From Erwinia sp. E_sp_B01_1 (lineage in GTDB: Bacteria; Pseudomonadota; Gammaproteobacteria; Enterobacterales; Enterobacteriaceae): a stretch of DNA of 64,000 nucleotides. Below the pieces are notes generated by a model that did not search any database, had not been told where the DNA came from, and was given only the letters and a program-made list of their open reading frames with translations. This document shows positions 1 to 9,220 of this stretch, piece by piece. The DNA lies in the NCBI RefSeq assembly GCF_036865545.1, contig NZ_CP142208.1:1488001-1552000 (forward strand). The letters are read 5' to 3'. The translations under genes and the position numbers were made by a program. How positions within the stretch are numbered: position 1 is the first letter of the stretch; each line of letters starts with the position of its first letter.

Positions 1-1
1 C

Positions 2-322
2 TACAGCGAAACGGCGGTGGATGTGGTCACGGGGCTGCGTCTGAACTATGCCGGCCAGCACGGCTGGGGTGCCCATGCAACGCTGGAAGCGGGGCCAAAC
101 CTGAGCTTCAGCCAGAGCGGACGCCAGGCGAGCCTTGAAGGGCTGCAGGGACAAAAATTCAACGTGGAGAGCGGTAAAAAAAGCGGCAGCCTGAATGGCC
201 AGGCGCTTCTGGGCGTGAACTATCAGGCCGGTAACGTCACCTTTGGCATGAACGCTTATCACTGGAAAGAGGACGGGGCGTCAGACCGGGGCTTCCTGCT
301 TAATCTTGAGCGGAGTTTTTAA
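2..322 (+). CDS. Autotransporter outer-membrane beta-barrel, C-terminal end (partial)
   Basis: The frame is open from the left edge, so only the last ~106 residues are visible. The segment alternates polar and hydrophobic residues as amphipathic beta strands do (for example VTGLRLNYAG, NGQALLGVNYQ, FGMNAYHW) and ends in LERSF with a terminal Phe, the usual BAM-recognised last strand of an outer-membrane barrel. The Gly/Asn/Gln-rich turns and the short 'KKSGSLNGQ' hairpin fit the translocator domain of a type V autotransporter. The passenger lies outside the window, so substrate and adhesin type cannot be judged. A different outer-membrane barrel is possible but less likely. A lipoprotein gene follows 56 bp downstream. 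Confidence 0.7.
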   Translation, partial: YSETAVDVVTGLRLNYAGQHGWGAHATLEAGPNLSFSQSGRQASLEGLQGQKFNVESGKKSGSLNGQALLGVNYQAGNVTFGMNAYHWKEDGASDRGFLLNLERSF

Positions 323-378
323 GTGAGGTAAAACCTGCGCGGGAGCCGGGAGGGCTTCCGCGTAAAAGGAGCAGTAAT

Positions 379-912
379 ATGAAAAGGAAAAGTCTGCACT
401 GGCTGTTGCCAGTGTTGCTGACAGGCCTGATAACGGGCTGCAGGGATCAGGGAGAAAAAGCAGGAATGATTAAATATGCCAGTATTGAACAGGTAGTTGT
501 GCAGTCAGGGCTTCGCGAGCAGGAGCAGGCTCACCTGATGCAGGTCAAGGCCGCGCTGGACAAAGGCATGGCACTGGCCCAGGCGCGTTACAAAGAGCTG
601 CCGCAGGAAAAGGTCGTTCAGGCCAGCCAGGCCGATCAACAGATCCTTCAGGTGCAGTGGCAGGCTGAGCAAAACAAGGCTCGTGAGGCAGTGCAAAACG
701 TATTGCTTGTTGAGTCTGAAAAACTGCGCAAGGAAAAAAATCTGCAGGCCATCATGCCTCTTCACACCGCACTGGCTGTCGCCCCTGAAATGAGGCTCAC
801 GGAAGCGCTGGCAGAGCGCCTGAAAAAAACTAAGGTAACCTTCGGTGAAGTGCCGGAGATTACCCTCAAGGCTGAAGCAGAACCTGCTATCCGGGAGAAA
901 GCCGTTAAGTAA
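379..912 (+). CDS. Predicted helical lipoprotein of unknown function
   Basis: 177 residues. Residues 1-21 form a lipoprotein signal (KRK basic start, hydrophobic LLPVLLTG core, lipobox ITGC with Cys21), so the mature protein should be lipid-anchored; Arg at +2 after the Cys does not signal inner-membrane retention, so the outer membrane is likely. The remainder is highly charged, Glu/Gln/Ala/Lys-rich and predicted almost wholly helical, possibly coiled coil, at about residues 45-150. I do not recognise a family. A good Shine-Dalgarno (AAGGAG) lies before the ATG. Its position 56 bp after the autotransporter end, same strand, suggests co-transcription and perhaps an accessory role in autotransporter secretion or anchoring; that is inference from position only. 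Confidence 0.75.
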   Translation: MKRKSLHWLLPVLLTGLITGCRDQGEKAGMIKYASIEQVVVQSGLREQEQAHLMQVKAALDKGMALAQARYKELPQEKVVQASQADQQILQVQWQAEQNKAREAVQNVLLVESEKLRKEKNLQAIMPLHTALAVAPEMRLTEALAERLKKTKVTFGEVPEITLKAEAEPAIREKAVK

Positions 913-917
913 TCAGT

Positions 918-959
918 GGCCGCCAGACCCTGCACTTTTTATCTGAGGGGCTGGCGGCC
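918..959. terminator. Inverted repeat between convergent genes, possible terminator
   Basis: A perfect 9-bp inverted repeat (GGCCGCCAG / CTGGCGGCC) with a 24-nt loop lies between the lipoprotein stop and the convergent chemoreceptor stop. No clear U-tract follows on either strand, so a terminator role is only suggested by position. Confidence 0.35.
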
Positions 960-971
960 TCTGCTTTCGGC

Positions 972-2912
972 TTATGCCGCATCCAGCCTGAACAGTTGCA
1001 CCGTCTGCGCCAGCTGCTGCGCCTGGTCTTCCAGCGAAGCGGCAGCGGCGGACATCTGTTGCACCAGCGCGGAGTTTTGCTGCGTGGCGCCATCCATCTG
1101 ATTCACTGCCACGGTCACCTGGCCAATCCCCTGAGACTGTTCATCGGAGGCATGGACAATCTCGCCAATAATGGTTTTCACCGAATTCACCGCCGTGGTC
1201 ATCTCCTGCATGGTTTTTCCGGCATCCTGCACCAGAGAAACCCCCAGGTTTACCCGTTGGGTGGATTCGCCGATCAGCGCAGAAATATCTTTCACTGCAT
1301 TGGCGCTGCGCTGGGCAAGGCTGCGAACCTCAGCCGCCACCACCGCAAAACCCCGACCCTGTTCACCGGCACGGGCGGCTTCTACCGCCGCATTCAGCGC
1401 CAGAATATTGGTCTGGAAAGCAATGCCATTAATGATGCTGGTGATCGCGCCGATCTTGCGGGAACTCTCGTCAATCTGCTGCATAATCTGCACAACCTGC
1501 TGCACCAGATGTTCACCCCGGCTGGCGATGTCCGTGGCGTTTTCCGTCAGTGCCGTCGCCTGATGCGCATTGTCGGCATTGTGTTTTACCGTGGCGGTAA
1601 GCTGCTCCATACTGGCGGCGGTCTCTTCCAGCGCCGCCGCCTGTTGTTCAGTGCGGGAAGCTAAATCAAGGTTACCGGAAGCGATTTCCCCGGCCCCCTG
1701 ACGGACAGACTCGCTGGCAGAGATAATCTCTCCGACCATATTGCGTAACTGCTGCTGCATGGTGTGCATGGCATAGAAGATGCTCTGACTATCCTGAGCC
1801 GCCACCGGGATCCCGGCGGTCAAATCGCCTTTTGCCACGCCCAGAGCAATTTCTGCCGCCTGAGAAGGCTCGCCACCGATAGGGCGGGCGACTTTACGGC
1901 TGAACATCACGCCCAGCACGGTACAGACAATAATGATGCTCAACACCATCATCATCAGGGCATAGGTCAACTGACGGTTGGCCTCTGCCATCACCGCGCT
2001 CACCGGGGTAACAATGCCCAGATACCAGGGCAAATCGCTGTTGCCGACGGTCACCGGACGCCAGGTGACCAGGGCATCTTCACCGAGCACGCTGTCAAAA
2101 TGCTCCACGATCCCGGTGGTAAATTGGTGGGTCTCGCCTTTATAAGGCTTACCCGCCAGCGCTTTCTCCGGGCTGGAGACCACCAGGCCTTTGTGTGAAA
2201 GCAACAGGGCATAGCCCACGCCTTGCCAGGGCTTGATGGCACCCACATTTTTTTGCAGGCTGGCCAGTGAGATATCAGAAGTGACCACCGCTTTGAGCTG
2301 GCTATCGTCGACCACCACCGCAGCCACGGAAGTCAGCAGGGTATCCACCCCGTTATAGGCATAGCTGTAAGGCTCAATAAGCATATCTTTCTGCGACTTT
2401 TGCGGCAGCAGATAGTAGTCGCCCTGACCAGGCTTGAAGATAGAATCCAGATTGTGCAGCTTAAAATTACCTGCGCTGTCACGATCGACAAAACGTGCAA
2501 ACCGGCCTTGCGGTGCGGAATCAGCCTGCTGAGCAAAGTCGGCATCGCGGCCATCAAAGGCATTTTTTTCGAAGATCACTGACATGGAAAGATAGTCGGG
2601 GTTTTGCTTCAGAGAATACTTCATCAGCTCTTCGCCGACTTTGCGATCGGTGATGCCGGTAGCGGGCAGGGCAATCAGGCTTTGTCCCAGGTTCCGCGCC
2701 ACGGTTCGGGCATAATCAAGGTCATTCTGCACCTTCAGCGCGTTGCTTTCGGCGATCTGGCCCAGGTAATCGCCAGCCAGCTTGCGTTGCTGCTGGCTGG
2801 ATTGCCAGCTCAGTAAACCTATGGTGATGGTGAAACCCAGCGTGATGGTCATGGCTCCCGTCAGGAGCATAAGCGTGCGGGTACTCATTTTCCGCTTAGC
2901 AGGATTAGACAT
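972..2912 (-). CDS. Methyl-accepting chemotaxis protein (dCache-type sensor)
   Basis: 646-residue inner-membrane chemoreceptor. A basic N-terminus is followed by TM1 (about residues 14-34), a ~280-residue periplasmic region compatible with a double Cache ligand domain, TM2 (about 315-338), a HAMP linker (about 340-395) and a cytoplasmic signalling domain. The signalling tip contains the highly conserved [21 protein letters not shown] and [19 protein letters not shown] stretches that contact CheA and CheW. No C-terminal NWETF-like CheR tether is seen; the protein ends LFRLDAA. The ligand cannot be read from sequence. A consensus-like sigma28 promoter lies about 70-96 bp upstream, tying expression to the flagellar regulon. 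Convergent with the lipoprotein gene; divergent from ybhL. Confidence 0.93.
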   Translation of the reverse strand: MSNPAKRKMSTRTLMLLTGAMTITLGFTITIGLLSWQSSQQQRKLAGDYLGQIAESNALKVQNDLDYARTVARNLGQSLIALPATGITDRKVGEELMKYSLKQNPDYLSMSVIFEKNAFDGRDADFAQQADSAPQGRFARFVDRDSAGNFKLHNLDSIFKPGQGDYYLLPQKSQKDMLIEPYSYAYNGVDTLLTSVAAVVVDDSQLKAVVTSDISLASLQKNVGAIKPWQGVGYALLLSHKGLVVSSPEKALAGKPYKGETHQFTTGIVEHFDSVLGEDALVTWRPVTVGNSDLPWYLGIVTPVSAVMAEANRQLTYALMMMVLSIIIVCTVLGVMFSRKVARPIGGEPSQAAEIALGVAKGDLTAGIPVAAQDSQSIFYAMHTMQQQLRNMVGEIISASESVRQGAGEIASGNLDLASRTEQQAAALEETAASMEQLTATVKHNADNAHQATALTENATDIASRGEHLVQQVVQIMQQIDESSRKIGAITSIINGIAFQTNILALNAAVEAARAGEQGRGFAVVAAEVRSLAQRSANAVKDISALIGESTQRVNLGVSLVQDAGKTMQEMTTAVNSVKTIIGEIVHASDEQSQGIGQVTVAVNQMDGATQQNSALVQQMSAAAASLEDQAQQLAQTVQLFRLDAA

Positions 2913-2981
2913 GGAAGATTCCCCGGTGTAAGAGATGAAGCGTTTATTGACTTCCTGTTGGTAAATCTCCCTGTGCTTAAT

Positions 2982-3008
2982 CTATCGGCGAAAACTGGAC
3001 AAACTTTA
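2982..3008 (-). promoter_or_regulatory. Sigma28 (FliA) promoter of the chemoreceptor gene
   Basis: Read on the minus strand: -35 TAAAGTTT (perfect match to the enterobacterial FliA element), an 11-nt spacer, then -10 GCCGATAG (7 of 8 to GCCGATAA). It points toward the chemoreceptor start about 70 bp away. Confidence 0.8.
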
Positions 3009-3177
3009 TGCACGCTGTAGAGCTTTGTGCAATTATTGTTTCAACGCTGGCTACACGCTGACTGAAAAACCCCTGGCAGGGCTGGCTTATCTTCCCCTGC
3101 CTGTGCCAGACTTAACCACGACCAGGGTCTGCATTTCCCTGCGTTCACTTTGTTAATTCAAGAATCAGGAGAGCATC

Positions 3178-3882
3178 ATGGATCGATATCAACGTTCCGA
3201 CAGTCAAATGGTTTCGCAGGCTGGCCTGCAAACCTATATGGCTCAGGTTTATGGCTGGATGACCTGCGGCCTGCTGCTGACGGCCTTCGTTTCATGGTTT
3301 GCTGCTAATACGCCAGCGGTCATGGAGATGGTCTTTGCCAACCGTATCACCTTCTTTGGTTTGATCATTGTGCAGCTCGGTCTGGTGTTCGTGCTGTCTG
3401 GCATGGTGCACAAGCTAAGCGGAGCGGCGGCCACCGCGCTGTTTATGCTCTATTCGGCACTGACCGGGTTAACCCTGGCGAGTATCTTCCTTGTTTACAC
3501 CTACTCCTCAATTGCCAGCACCTTTGTGGTCACCGGCGGCATGTTCGGTGTGATGAGTTTCTGGGGTTACACCACCAAACGCGATCTCAGCAAAATGGGC
3601 AGCCTGCTGTTTATGGGCCTGATTGGTATCGTGCTGGCGTCTCTGGTGAATATCTGGCTGAAAAGCACCGCATTGATGTGGGCTGTGACCTATATCGGCG
3701 TGGTGGTCTTTGTGGGTTTGACCGCGTATGACACGCAGAAGCTGAAAAACATCGGTGAAGGGATCAACGTTGAAGACAAAGAGAATCTGCGTCGTTACTC
3801 CATCATGGGCGCACTGACACTCTATCTGGACTTCATCAACCTGTTCCTGATGCTGTTGCGGATTTTCGGCAACCGCCGTTAA
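3178..3882 (+). CDS. ybhL: BAX-inhibitor-1 family inner-membrane protein YbhL
   Basis: 234 residues, the same length as E. coli YbhL, ending in the same LLRIFGNRR. Seven hydrophobic segments run from about residue 23 to 230, typical of the BI-1/YccA (UPF0005) family of membrane proteins, some of which conduct Ca2+ or modulate FtsH. The characteristic C-terminal half (SALTGLTLASIF, AYDTQKLKNIGEG, GALTLYLDFINLFL) is intact, including the Asp pair proposed as a pH sensor in the family. The cellular role of YbhL is not well defined. SD AGGAGAG sits just before ATG. Monocistronic: a chemoreceptor is divergent upstream and a strong terminator follows. Confidence 0.95.
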   Translation: MDRYQRSDSQMVSQAGLQTYMAQVYGWMTCGLLLTAFVSWFAANTPAVMEMVFANRITFFGLIIVQLGLVFVLSGMVHKLSGAAATALFMLYSALTGLTLASIFLVYTYSSIASTFVVTGGMFGVMSFWGYTTKRDLSKMGSLLFMGLIGIVLASLVNIWLKSTALMWAVTYIGVVVFVGLTAYDTQKLKNIGEGINVEDKENLRRYSIMGALTLYLDFINLFLMLLRIFGNRR

Positions 3883-3883
3883 T

Positions 3884-3917
3884 AAAAAAAGGGGGCGAAT
3901 CATTCGCCCCCTTTTTT
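3884..3917. terminator. Bidirectional rho-independent terminator (ybhL / ybhN)
   Basis: GGGGGCGAAT-C-ATTCGCCCCC hairpin flanked by an A-run on the left and TTTTTT on the right, so it can stop transcription from both convergent genes. Confidence 0.92.
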
Positions 3918-3939
3918 CAAACCCCTTTTGCCCGCGTGG

Positions 3940-4908
3940 CTAAGTCTGCTTTTGCATATCCTGCTGATTCTTCTTCCTCAGCGTTTTTGCCTTGCCCTCA
4001 AGCAACAGATAGAGCACCAGCGCCAGCAGTAGGGGGGCGATAAAGTAGATCACCCGGTAGGCCAGCAGCGCGGCGATGATTGAGCCATGAGAAAGATGCT
4101 CGCCACCCAGTAAAGCCAGGAACACCGCCTCCAGAACACCAATCCCCGCCGGGATATGGATAATCACTCCGGCAATGCTGCTTATCAGCAACACGCCCAG
4201 CACCTGCGGATAATCGACTTTCTGAGCCAGCAGCAGCCAGATAATGGTGCCCATCACCAGCCAGTTTGCACTGGACACGGTAAATTGCAGCAGGGCCATG
4301 CGTAACGACGGCAGCGCCAGCTTATGCCCTTTCACCACCCAGCGGCGGCGTTTAGAGAAAGCACAAAGCGCCAGATAGAGCACCACAAAAGCCAGCAGTG
4401 CCACGCCAATGGTTCTCAGCGTGCCTTCACCGATAAACCAGCCGGAGGGCACCGGTACCATGCCGGAGCTGAACACCACGCCAGCCACAAGCACATAGCC
4501 CAGCCAGTTAGTGGCAATACTCAGCGAGAAAATACGGGTGATGGTGCTGCCTTCCAGGCCCAGCCGGGAATAGAGCCGGTAGCGCATGGCCACGCCGCCT
4601 ACCCAGGTACTCAGCGTTAAATTAAAGGCATAGCAGATAAACGACACCAGCATCACCTGGCGTTTTTGCAGCTTATGGCCACAGTAGGCCTGGCCGATTA
4701 AATCGTACACGCCATAGGTCAGATAGCTGACCACCACCAGCGCCACTGAGGCCAGAATGGCGAACCGGTTATAGTTGGAAATGACCTCCACCACGTCATG
4801 CCAGTTAACCTTGCGGGCATAGATCACCAGCAACACAATCACAGCGATAAAGAACAGCCAGGTGAGGATCTTTTTAACCCACTTCCAGCGGGAATGCGCA
4901 GCAGACAT
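3940..4908 (-). CDS. ybhN: YbhN, lysylphosphatidylglycerol synthase-type membrane protein
   Basis: 322-residue polytopic inner-membrane protein with about eight hydrophobic segments between residues 13 and 305 and a basic C-terminal tail (EGKAKTLRKKNQQ). It belongs to the UPF0104 / LPG-synthase transmembrane-region family; motifs such as NLTLSTWVGGVAMRYRLYSR and GIGVLEAVFLALLGGEH match. Related domains flip or modify phospholipids. It is the last gene of ybhP-clsB-ybhN, starting 21 bp after the clsB stop, and this linkage to a cardiolipin synthase and an EEP phosphodiesterase supports a role in phospholipid metabolism or transport. That role is inferred. Confidence 0.93.
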   Translation of the reverse strand: MSAAHSRWKWVKKILTWLFFIAVIVLLVIYARKVNWHDVVEVISNYNRFAILASVALVVVSYLTYGVYDLIGQAYCGHKLQKRQVMLVSFICYAFNLTLSTWVGGVAMRYRLYSRLGLEGSTITRIFSLSIATNWLGYVLVAGVVFSSGMVPVPSGWFIGEGTLRTIGVALLAFVVLYLALCAFSKRRRWVVKGHKLALPSLRMALLQFTVSSANWLVMGTIIWLLLAQKVDYPQVLGVLLISSIAGVIIHIPAGIGVLEAVFLALLGGEHLSHGSIIAALLAYRVIYFIAPLLLALVLYLLLEGKAKTLRKKNQQDMQKQT

Positions 4909-4929
4909 CAGGATTACACTCGCTCAGTT

Positions 4930-6153
4930 TCAGGGTTCAACACGATCCTGGGTCTCCAGCTCTGGCTGGACAGGAGGCGAAATTTGCGCCAGTTTCGGGG
5001 TGTGAGCAGGCAGCCAGCCCGCAATCGCCGGGAAATGCCGCAGAAAATGGAAGACCACCACGCTTTTACTCAGTTGCCACCAGTTCTGTTTGGGGAGCTG
5101 GCTCTCTTCCACACGCTGGCAATCTTCATTCAGCAGACGGTTGAGGTTACCCCGCACCACCTCGTTAAAGGTACGATCGTGAATGATCAGGTTGGCCTCA
5201 AGGTTCAGCGACAGGCTGAGCGGATCAAGGTTGCTGGACCCCACCGTTGACCAGTAATCGTCCTGCACGGCGATTTTGGCATGCAGGGGGCGACGAATAT
5301 ATTCATAGATCTCCACGCCACCTCCCACCAGATAGTTATAGAGCAACTCCGCGCCGACTTTAACGATAGGCATATCGGGTTCACCCTGCACAATCAGCTT
5401 CACCGAAACGCCCCGCTGCGCGGCACTGCGCATTTCACGCAGCAGACGGTAGCCCGGGAAGAAGTAAGCATTGGCGATGATCACCTCTTTCTTCGCATCC
5501 CGCAGCATATCAATATAGTGCTGCTCGATATCATCGCGATGTTCGTCATTATCCCGCCAGACAAACAGCACCTGGGCATCGCCAGGCGTGGCGTTTTTTG
5601 CCGGACGGTGCGAGCGGCCTCCCCACCAGCGTCGGGTAACATTTTCGCTGTTTATCGCCTGCTGCACGTACTGCGTAATGTCATCAACAATCGGGCCTTT
5701 CACCTCAACGGCGTAATCCTGTTTGGCCTGGGCGCCATAGCTGGAGTTATGTTCCGCGGAATAATTAATGCCGCCAACAAAGGCAATTACGCCATCGCAG
5801 ACCACAATTTTCCGGTGCAGGCGGCGGAAGATATTGGTTCGCATACCTAATACCAGCGGACGGGGATCGTAATACAGAAAACGAACCCCGGCCGAAGTCA
5901 GGCTGTTGACGAACTCCGTGGAGAGGTGGTTAGAGCCATAACCATCCAGCATCATCTCAACTTTCACGCCGCGATTGGCTGCCGCCAGCAGCACTTCATG
6001 CAGCTCGTTACCCACTTCATCTTCAAATAAGATAAAAGTTTCCAGCATGACGCTTTCGCGCGCCCGCCGGATAGCCTCAAACACCCGTGGAAAATACTCT
6101 TCGCCATTTTCCAGCAGGCGCAGGCGGTTACCGTCACGCCATTCCATGTTCAT
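4930..6153 (-). CDS. clsB: Cardiolipin synthase B (phospholipase D family)
   Basis: 407 residues (E. coli ClsB 413). Two complete HKD phospholipase-D motifs are present: H113-K115-D120 in HRKIVVCDG and H291-K293-D298 in HAKIAVQDD, each followed by the conserved G-G/S-x-N (VGGIN, VGSSN). It joins phosphatidyl groups to make cardiolipin or phosphatidylglycerol at the inner membrane. Unlike ClsA it lacks two N-terminal transmembrane helices, as is usual for ClsB. Its start overlaps the ybhP stop by 4 bp (ATGA), indicating translational coupling within ybhP-clsB-ybhN. Confidence 0.95.
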   Translation of the reverse strand: MNMEWRDGNRLRLLENGEEYFPRVFEAIRRARESVMLETFILFEDEVGNELHEVLLAAANRGVKVEMMLDGYGSNHLSTEFVNSLTSAGVRFLYYDPRPLVLGMRTNIFRRLHRKIVVCDGVIAFVGGINYSAEHNSSYGAQAKQDYAVEVKGPIVDDITQYVQQAINSENVTRRWWGGRSHRPAKNATPGDAQVLFVWRDNDEHRDDIEQHYIDMLRDAKKEVIIANAYFFPGYRLLREMRSAAQRGVSVKLIVQGEPDMPIVKVGAELLYNYLVGGGVEIYEYIRRPLHAKIAVQDDYWSTVGSSNLDPLSLSLNLEANLIIHDRTFNEVVRGNLNRLLNEDCQRVEESQLPKQNWWQLSKSVVVFHFLRHFPAIAGWLPAHTPKLAQISPPVQPELETQDRVEP

Positions 6154-6911
6154 AGGTGAATCTCCACTGCCAGCGGGGCATGATCGGAAAGGTGGGACCA
6201 GGGGCGCAGCGGTATGGTCTGCGGATGGCTGATGCCAGCATTTCGCACATAGATGCGGTCAAGCCGCAGCAGTGGAAAACGGGCGGGGAAGGTGCGCGCC
6301 GGGCGGCCAAATTTACGGCTGAAGACCTCTTCCATAGCGGCTCCTTTCTTTAATATGGCATTGGCTTTTTGCTGCCAGTCATTGAAATCACCCGCCACAA
6401 CTACAGGTGCGCCTGCGGGCAGACTGTTGACCAGGTCGCACAGCAAATTTAACTGAGCACGTCGGTGGGCATCTTTTAAGCCAAGATGCACGCATATAGC
6501 GTGAACGGTCTGATCCTGATGGGGGATTTTCACCTGGCAATGCAGCAGCCCCCGTTTCTCCGTGCCCTCCACGGAGATATCCAGGTTTTCAAATTCCACG
6601 ATCGGGAAGCGGGACATGATGGCATTACCGTGATGCCCTTCCGGGTAAACCGCGTTTCTGCCATAGGCAAAATCGTTCCACATGGTGTCAGCGAGAAATT
6701 CGTAATGAGGTGTTTCCGGCCAGTTCTCAACCTGCTCCTGGTTAACGGCGTGGGTGCCCATCACCTCTTGTAAAAAAACAATATCAGCTGAAGTTGCCCT
6801 GACGGCCTCACGCAGTTCTGGCAGGATAAAACGGCGATTGAAGGCTGCAAAACCCTTGTGCGTATTGATCGTCAGGACTTTTAATGAAAATCCCTGGGAT
6901 TTTTGTGACAT
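6150..6911 (-). CDS. ybhP: YbhP, endonuclease/exonuclease/phosphatase family protein
   Basis: 253 residues. The EEP fold signature residues are all visible: N-terminal TINTHKG, LQEV (metal-binding Glu), GDFNDW (catalytic Asp/Asn) and the C-terminal SDHAPL (Asp-His). The family cleaves phosphodiesters in nucleic acids or phospholipids (sphingomyelinase-like). Being first in an operon with a cardiolipin synthase, a lipid substrate is plausible but not demonstrated here. It has no signal peptide, so it should be cytoplasmic. It overlaps clsB by 4 bp. Confidence 0.93.
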   Translation of the reverse strand: MSQKSQGFSLKVLTINTHKGFAAFNRRFILPELREAVRATSADIVFLQEVMGTHAVNQEQVENWPETPHYEFLADTMWNDFAYGRNAVYPEGHHGNAIMSRFPIVEFENLDISVEGTEKRGLLHCQVKIPHQDQTVHAICVHLGLKDAHRRAQLNLLCDLVNSLPAGAPVVVAGDFNDWQQKANAILKKGAAMEEVFSRKFGRPARTFPARFPLLRLDRIYVRNAGISHPQTIPLRPWSHLSDHAPLAVEIHL

Positions 6912-7092
6912 ACTGTGCGCGCTCTCCTTTTCACCTGTGAAGAGTAAAGTGTAGTCTTTGTCACAAAAGAGTGCCCTGAAACCGCGTTCTTTAAGGCATT
7001 ATCCGAAAACTAAGTTAGTCTGAGGAAATTCGTTATCACTTACTGTGTTAACAAGGCTGGGCGACCTCTGTTGGGTCTGCCAGGAGAAGAAA

Positions 7093-7482
7093 ATGAAATG
7101 GTCTAACCGTATTCAGATTGTCACCGGACAAACCTGTGTACATATCACGCTCCATCTTCTGCTGATCGCAGGGCTGGTGTGGGGTTGGAAGCACCAGGCA
7201 CTGCTGCAGGTCAGCACGGTTTTACTGGCGATGTATGCCAGCGTGTTTATCGCAATGCTGTTGACTCAGCGGCTGCCACGTCTGCGCCGGGTAGGGGACT
7301 TCCTTGAAGATGCCACCACCACGTACTATTTTGGCGCGGCCATGCTGGTGCTCTTTATGCTCTCCCGCGTGATCCACAACAACCTGCTACTGGGGGTTGT
7401 TGGTGTGCTGATGCTGACCGGACCCTGTGTGGTCTCATTGCTGGCTAAAGAGCCTGTTCCCGCTCGCCAGCGTCACCGCTAA
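7093..7482 (+). CDS. ybhQ: YbhQ, small inner-membrane protein
   Basis: 129 residues when started at the ATG preceded by AGGAG; an upstream in-frame ATG would add 16 residues but has no ribosome site, and the chosen start (MKW...) matches E. coli YbhQ. Four hydrophobic segments (about 12-30, 35-52, 75-92, 98-115) predict a four-TM inner-membrane protein. The stretch TTTYYFGAAMLVLFMLSRVI and GPCVVSLLAKE are family hallmarks. Function is unknown. It is divergent from ybhP and ends in a terminator. Confidence 0.9.
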   Translation: MKWSNRIQIVTGQTCVHITLHLLLIAGLVWGWKHQALLQVSTVLLAMYASVFIAMLLTQRLPRLRRVGDFLEDATTTYYFGAAMLVLFMLSRVIHNNLLLGVVGVLMLTGPCVVSLLAKEPVPARQRHR

Positions 7483-7488
7483 GCACTG

Positions 7489-7516
7489 CAGGCCACGAAA
7501 GTGGCCTGTTCTTTAT
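7489..7516 (+). terminator. Rho-independent terminator of ybhQ
   Basis: CAGGCCAC-GAAA-GTGGCCTG hairpin with a stable GNRA tetraloop, followed by TTCTTTAT. Confidence 0.8.
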
Positions 7517-7574
7517 CCCGCCCCCGCACGATTTTCCCCCTGAAAAGAATATCTCTCTGTGCTGGCGCAACATC

Positions 7575-7583
7575 TGTTATAAT
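7575..7583 (+). promoter_or_regulatory. Extended -10 promoter of rhlE
   Basis: TGTTATAAT is a perfect extended -10 (TGnTATAAT). No good -35 is visible 17 bp upstream, as is common for extended -10 promoters. It would give a leader of roughly 115-120 nt before rhlE; DEAD-box mRNAs in enterobacteria often have long structured leaders. Confidence 0.6.
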
Positions 7584-7707
7584 CCGCCGCTTACGCACCG
7601 TGGTTTGTGCTCCCTTTCAAACGTCAGGCGAAGCCTGGCGTCATATTCTCCCCCTGGAAACTACACCGCTTATTGCGGTCAGGGCGGATCCGGAGTCAGT
7701 CAATTTT

Positions 7708-9159
7708 ATGTCATTTGATTCTCTCGGCCTGAATGCCGATATTTTGCGTGCTGTTGAAGAACAGGGTTATAACGAGCCAACGCCGATCCAGCGTCAGGCC
7801 ATTCCGGTAGTTCTGGCGGGCCGCGACCTGATGGCCAGCGCCCAGACCGGTACCGGTAAAACAGCAGGCTTTACGCTGCCGCTGTTACAGCTGCTGAGCA
7901 GCCACAATCCTCATCCAAAAGGTCGTCGCCCGGTTCGCGCGCTGATCTTAACCCCGACCCGTGAGCTGGCCGCTCAGGTAGGGGAAAACGTCTCTGATTA
8001 CAGTAAGTATCTGGATCTGCGTTCGCTGGTGGTTTTTGGCGGCGTCAGCATCAATCCCCAGATGATGAAACTGCGCGGCGGCGTTGATGTGCTGATCGCC
8101 ACGCCGGGCCGGTTGCTGGATCTGGAACATCAGAACGCACTGGATCTCTCCAAAGTGGAGATTCTGGTGCTGGACGAAGCGGACCGCATGCTGGATATGG
8201 GCTTTATCCATGATATCCGTCGCGTGCTGGCTAAACTGCCTGCCAAACGTCAGAACCTGCTGTTCTCTGCCACCTTCTCTGATGAGATCAAAGGCCTGGC
8301 GGAAAAACTGCTGCACAACCCGGAAGAAGTTTCCGTGGCGCGCCGCAACACCGCCTCTGAGCAGATTACTCAGCACGTCATGTTCGTGGATAAGAAGCGC
8401 AAGCGTGAGCTGCTCTCCTTCCTGATTGGGCGTGACAACTGGCAGCAGGTGCTGGTCTTCACCCGTACCAAGCACGGGGCTAACCATCTTGCTGAACAGC
8501 TGAATAAAGATGGCATCACCGCGGCAGCCATCCACGGCAATAAAAGCCAGGGTGCCCGTACCCGCGCGCTGAGCGATTTCAAAGACGGTAAAATTCGTGT
8601 GCTGGTGGCAACGGATATTGCTGCCCGTGGCATCGACATTTCCGAGCTGCCACACGTAGTCAACTATGAGTTGCCTAACGTGCCGGAAGATTACGTTCAC
8701 CGTATTGGCCGTACTGGTCGTGCGGCTGCAACCGGTGAAGCCCTGTCACTGGTCTGCGTGGACGAGCACAAACTGCTGCGTGATATCGAACGCGTTCTGA
8801 AGCGTGAGATCCCACGAGTGGCTATTGAAGGTTACGAGCCGGACCCGTCAATCAAAGCTGAGCCGATCCAGAACGGTCGCCAGCAGCAGCGTGGCGGTGC
8901 AGGTGGCGGCGGTGGCCGTGGTCGTGGCGCGCCAGGCGGTGGCGGTCGTGGTCAGGGTGGCGGCGGTCGTGGTAACGGCGGCGAGCGCAGCCAGTCTGCA
9001 GGCGGCGAACGTGGCCAGTCTGCGGGTGGCGAACGTAGCCAGGGCAACGGCCAGCGTCGTCAGGCTGCAGGTGCCGGACGCAGCGCCAAGCCGGAAGGCA
9101 GCAGCAGCGGGGCACCACGCGTGAACAAAACCCGTCAGCGCCGTTCCGATCCAGCCTAA
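7708..9159 (+). CDS. rhlE: ATP-dependent RNA helicase RhlE
   Basis: 483 residues from the ATG that gives the family start MSFDSLGL; an upstream GTG in frame would add 69 non-conserved residues and is rejected. All DEAD-box motifs are present: Q motif ([10 protein letters not shown]), motif I AQTGTGKT (45-52), PTRELA, TPGR, DEAD at 156-159, SAT, and the C-terminal RGIDI and HRIGRTGR. The tail from about residue 390 is low-complexity, Gly/Arg/Gln/Ser-rich with GGGGRG and SQSAGGER repeats, which binds RNA. It remodels RNA, notably in ribosome assembly and with the degradosome in the cold. SD GGAG at 7692. Ends in a terminator. Confidence 0.96.
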   Translation: MSFDSLGLNADILRAVEEQGYNEPTPIQRQAIPVVLAGRDLMASAQTGTGKTAGFTLPLLQLLSSHNPHPKGRRPVRALILTPTRELAAQVGENVSDYSKYLDLRSLVVFGGVSINPQMMKLRGGVDVLIATPGRLLDLEHQNALDLSKVEILVLDEADRMLDMGFIHDIRRVLAKLPAKRQNLLFSATFSDEIKGLAEKLLHNPEEVSVARRNTASEQITQHVMFVDKKRKRELLSFLIGRDNWQQVLVFTRTKHGANHLAEQLNKDGITAAAIHGNKSQGARTRALSDFKDGKIRVLVATDIAARGIDISELPHVVNYELPNVPEDYVHRIGRTGRAAATGEALSLVCVDEHKLLRDIERVLKREIPRVAIEGYEPDPSIKAEPIQNGRQQQRGGAGGGGGRGRGAPGGGGRGQGGGGRGNGGERSQSAGGERGQSAGGERSQGNGQRRQAAGAGRSAKPEGSSSGAPRVNKTRQRRSDPA

Positions 9160-9173
9160 ATAGTTTCTCATCC

Positions 9174-9197
9174 GGGGGATCCTCCGATCCCCCTTTT
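9174..9197 (+). terminator. Rho-independent terminator of rhlE
   Basis: GGGGGATC-CTCC-GATCCCCC stem followed by TTTT. Confidence 0.85.
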
Positions 9198-9220
9198 CAA
9201 CGCTCCGGACAGGTTGTGAC

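Noticed and set aside
7948..8700. Long open frame (250 codons) antisense to rhlE
   Set aside because: It mirrors the codon pattern of rhlE, has no ribosome site or recognisable protein features, and rhlE itself is unambiguous.
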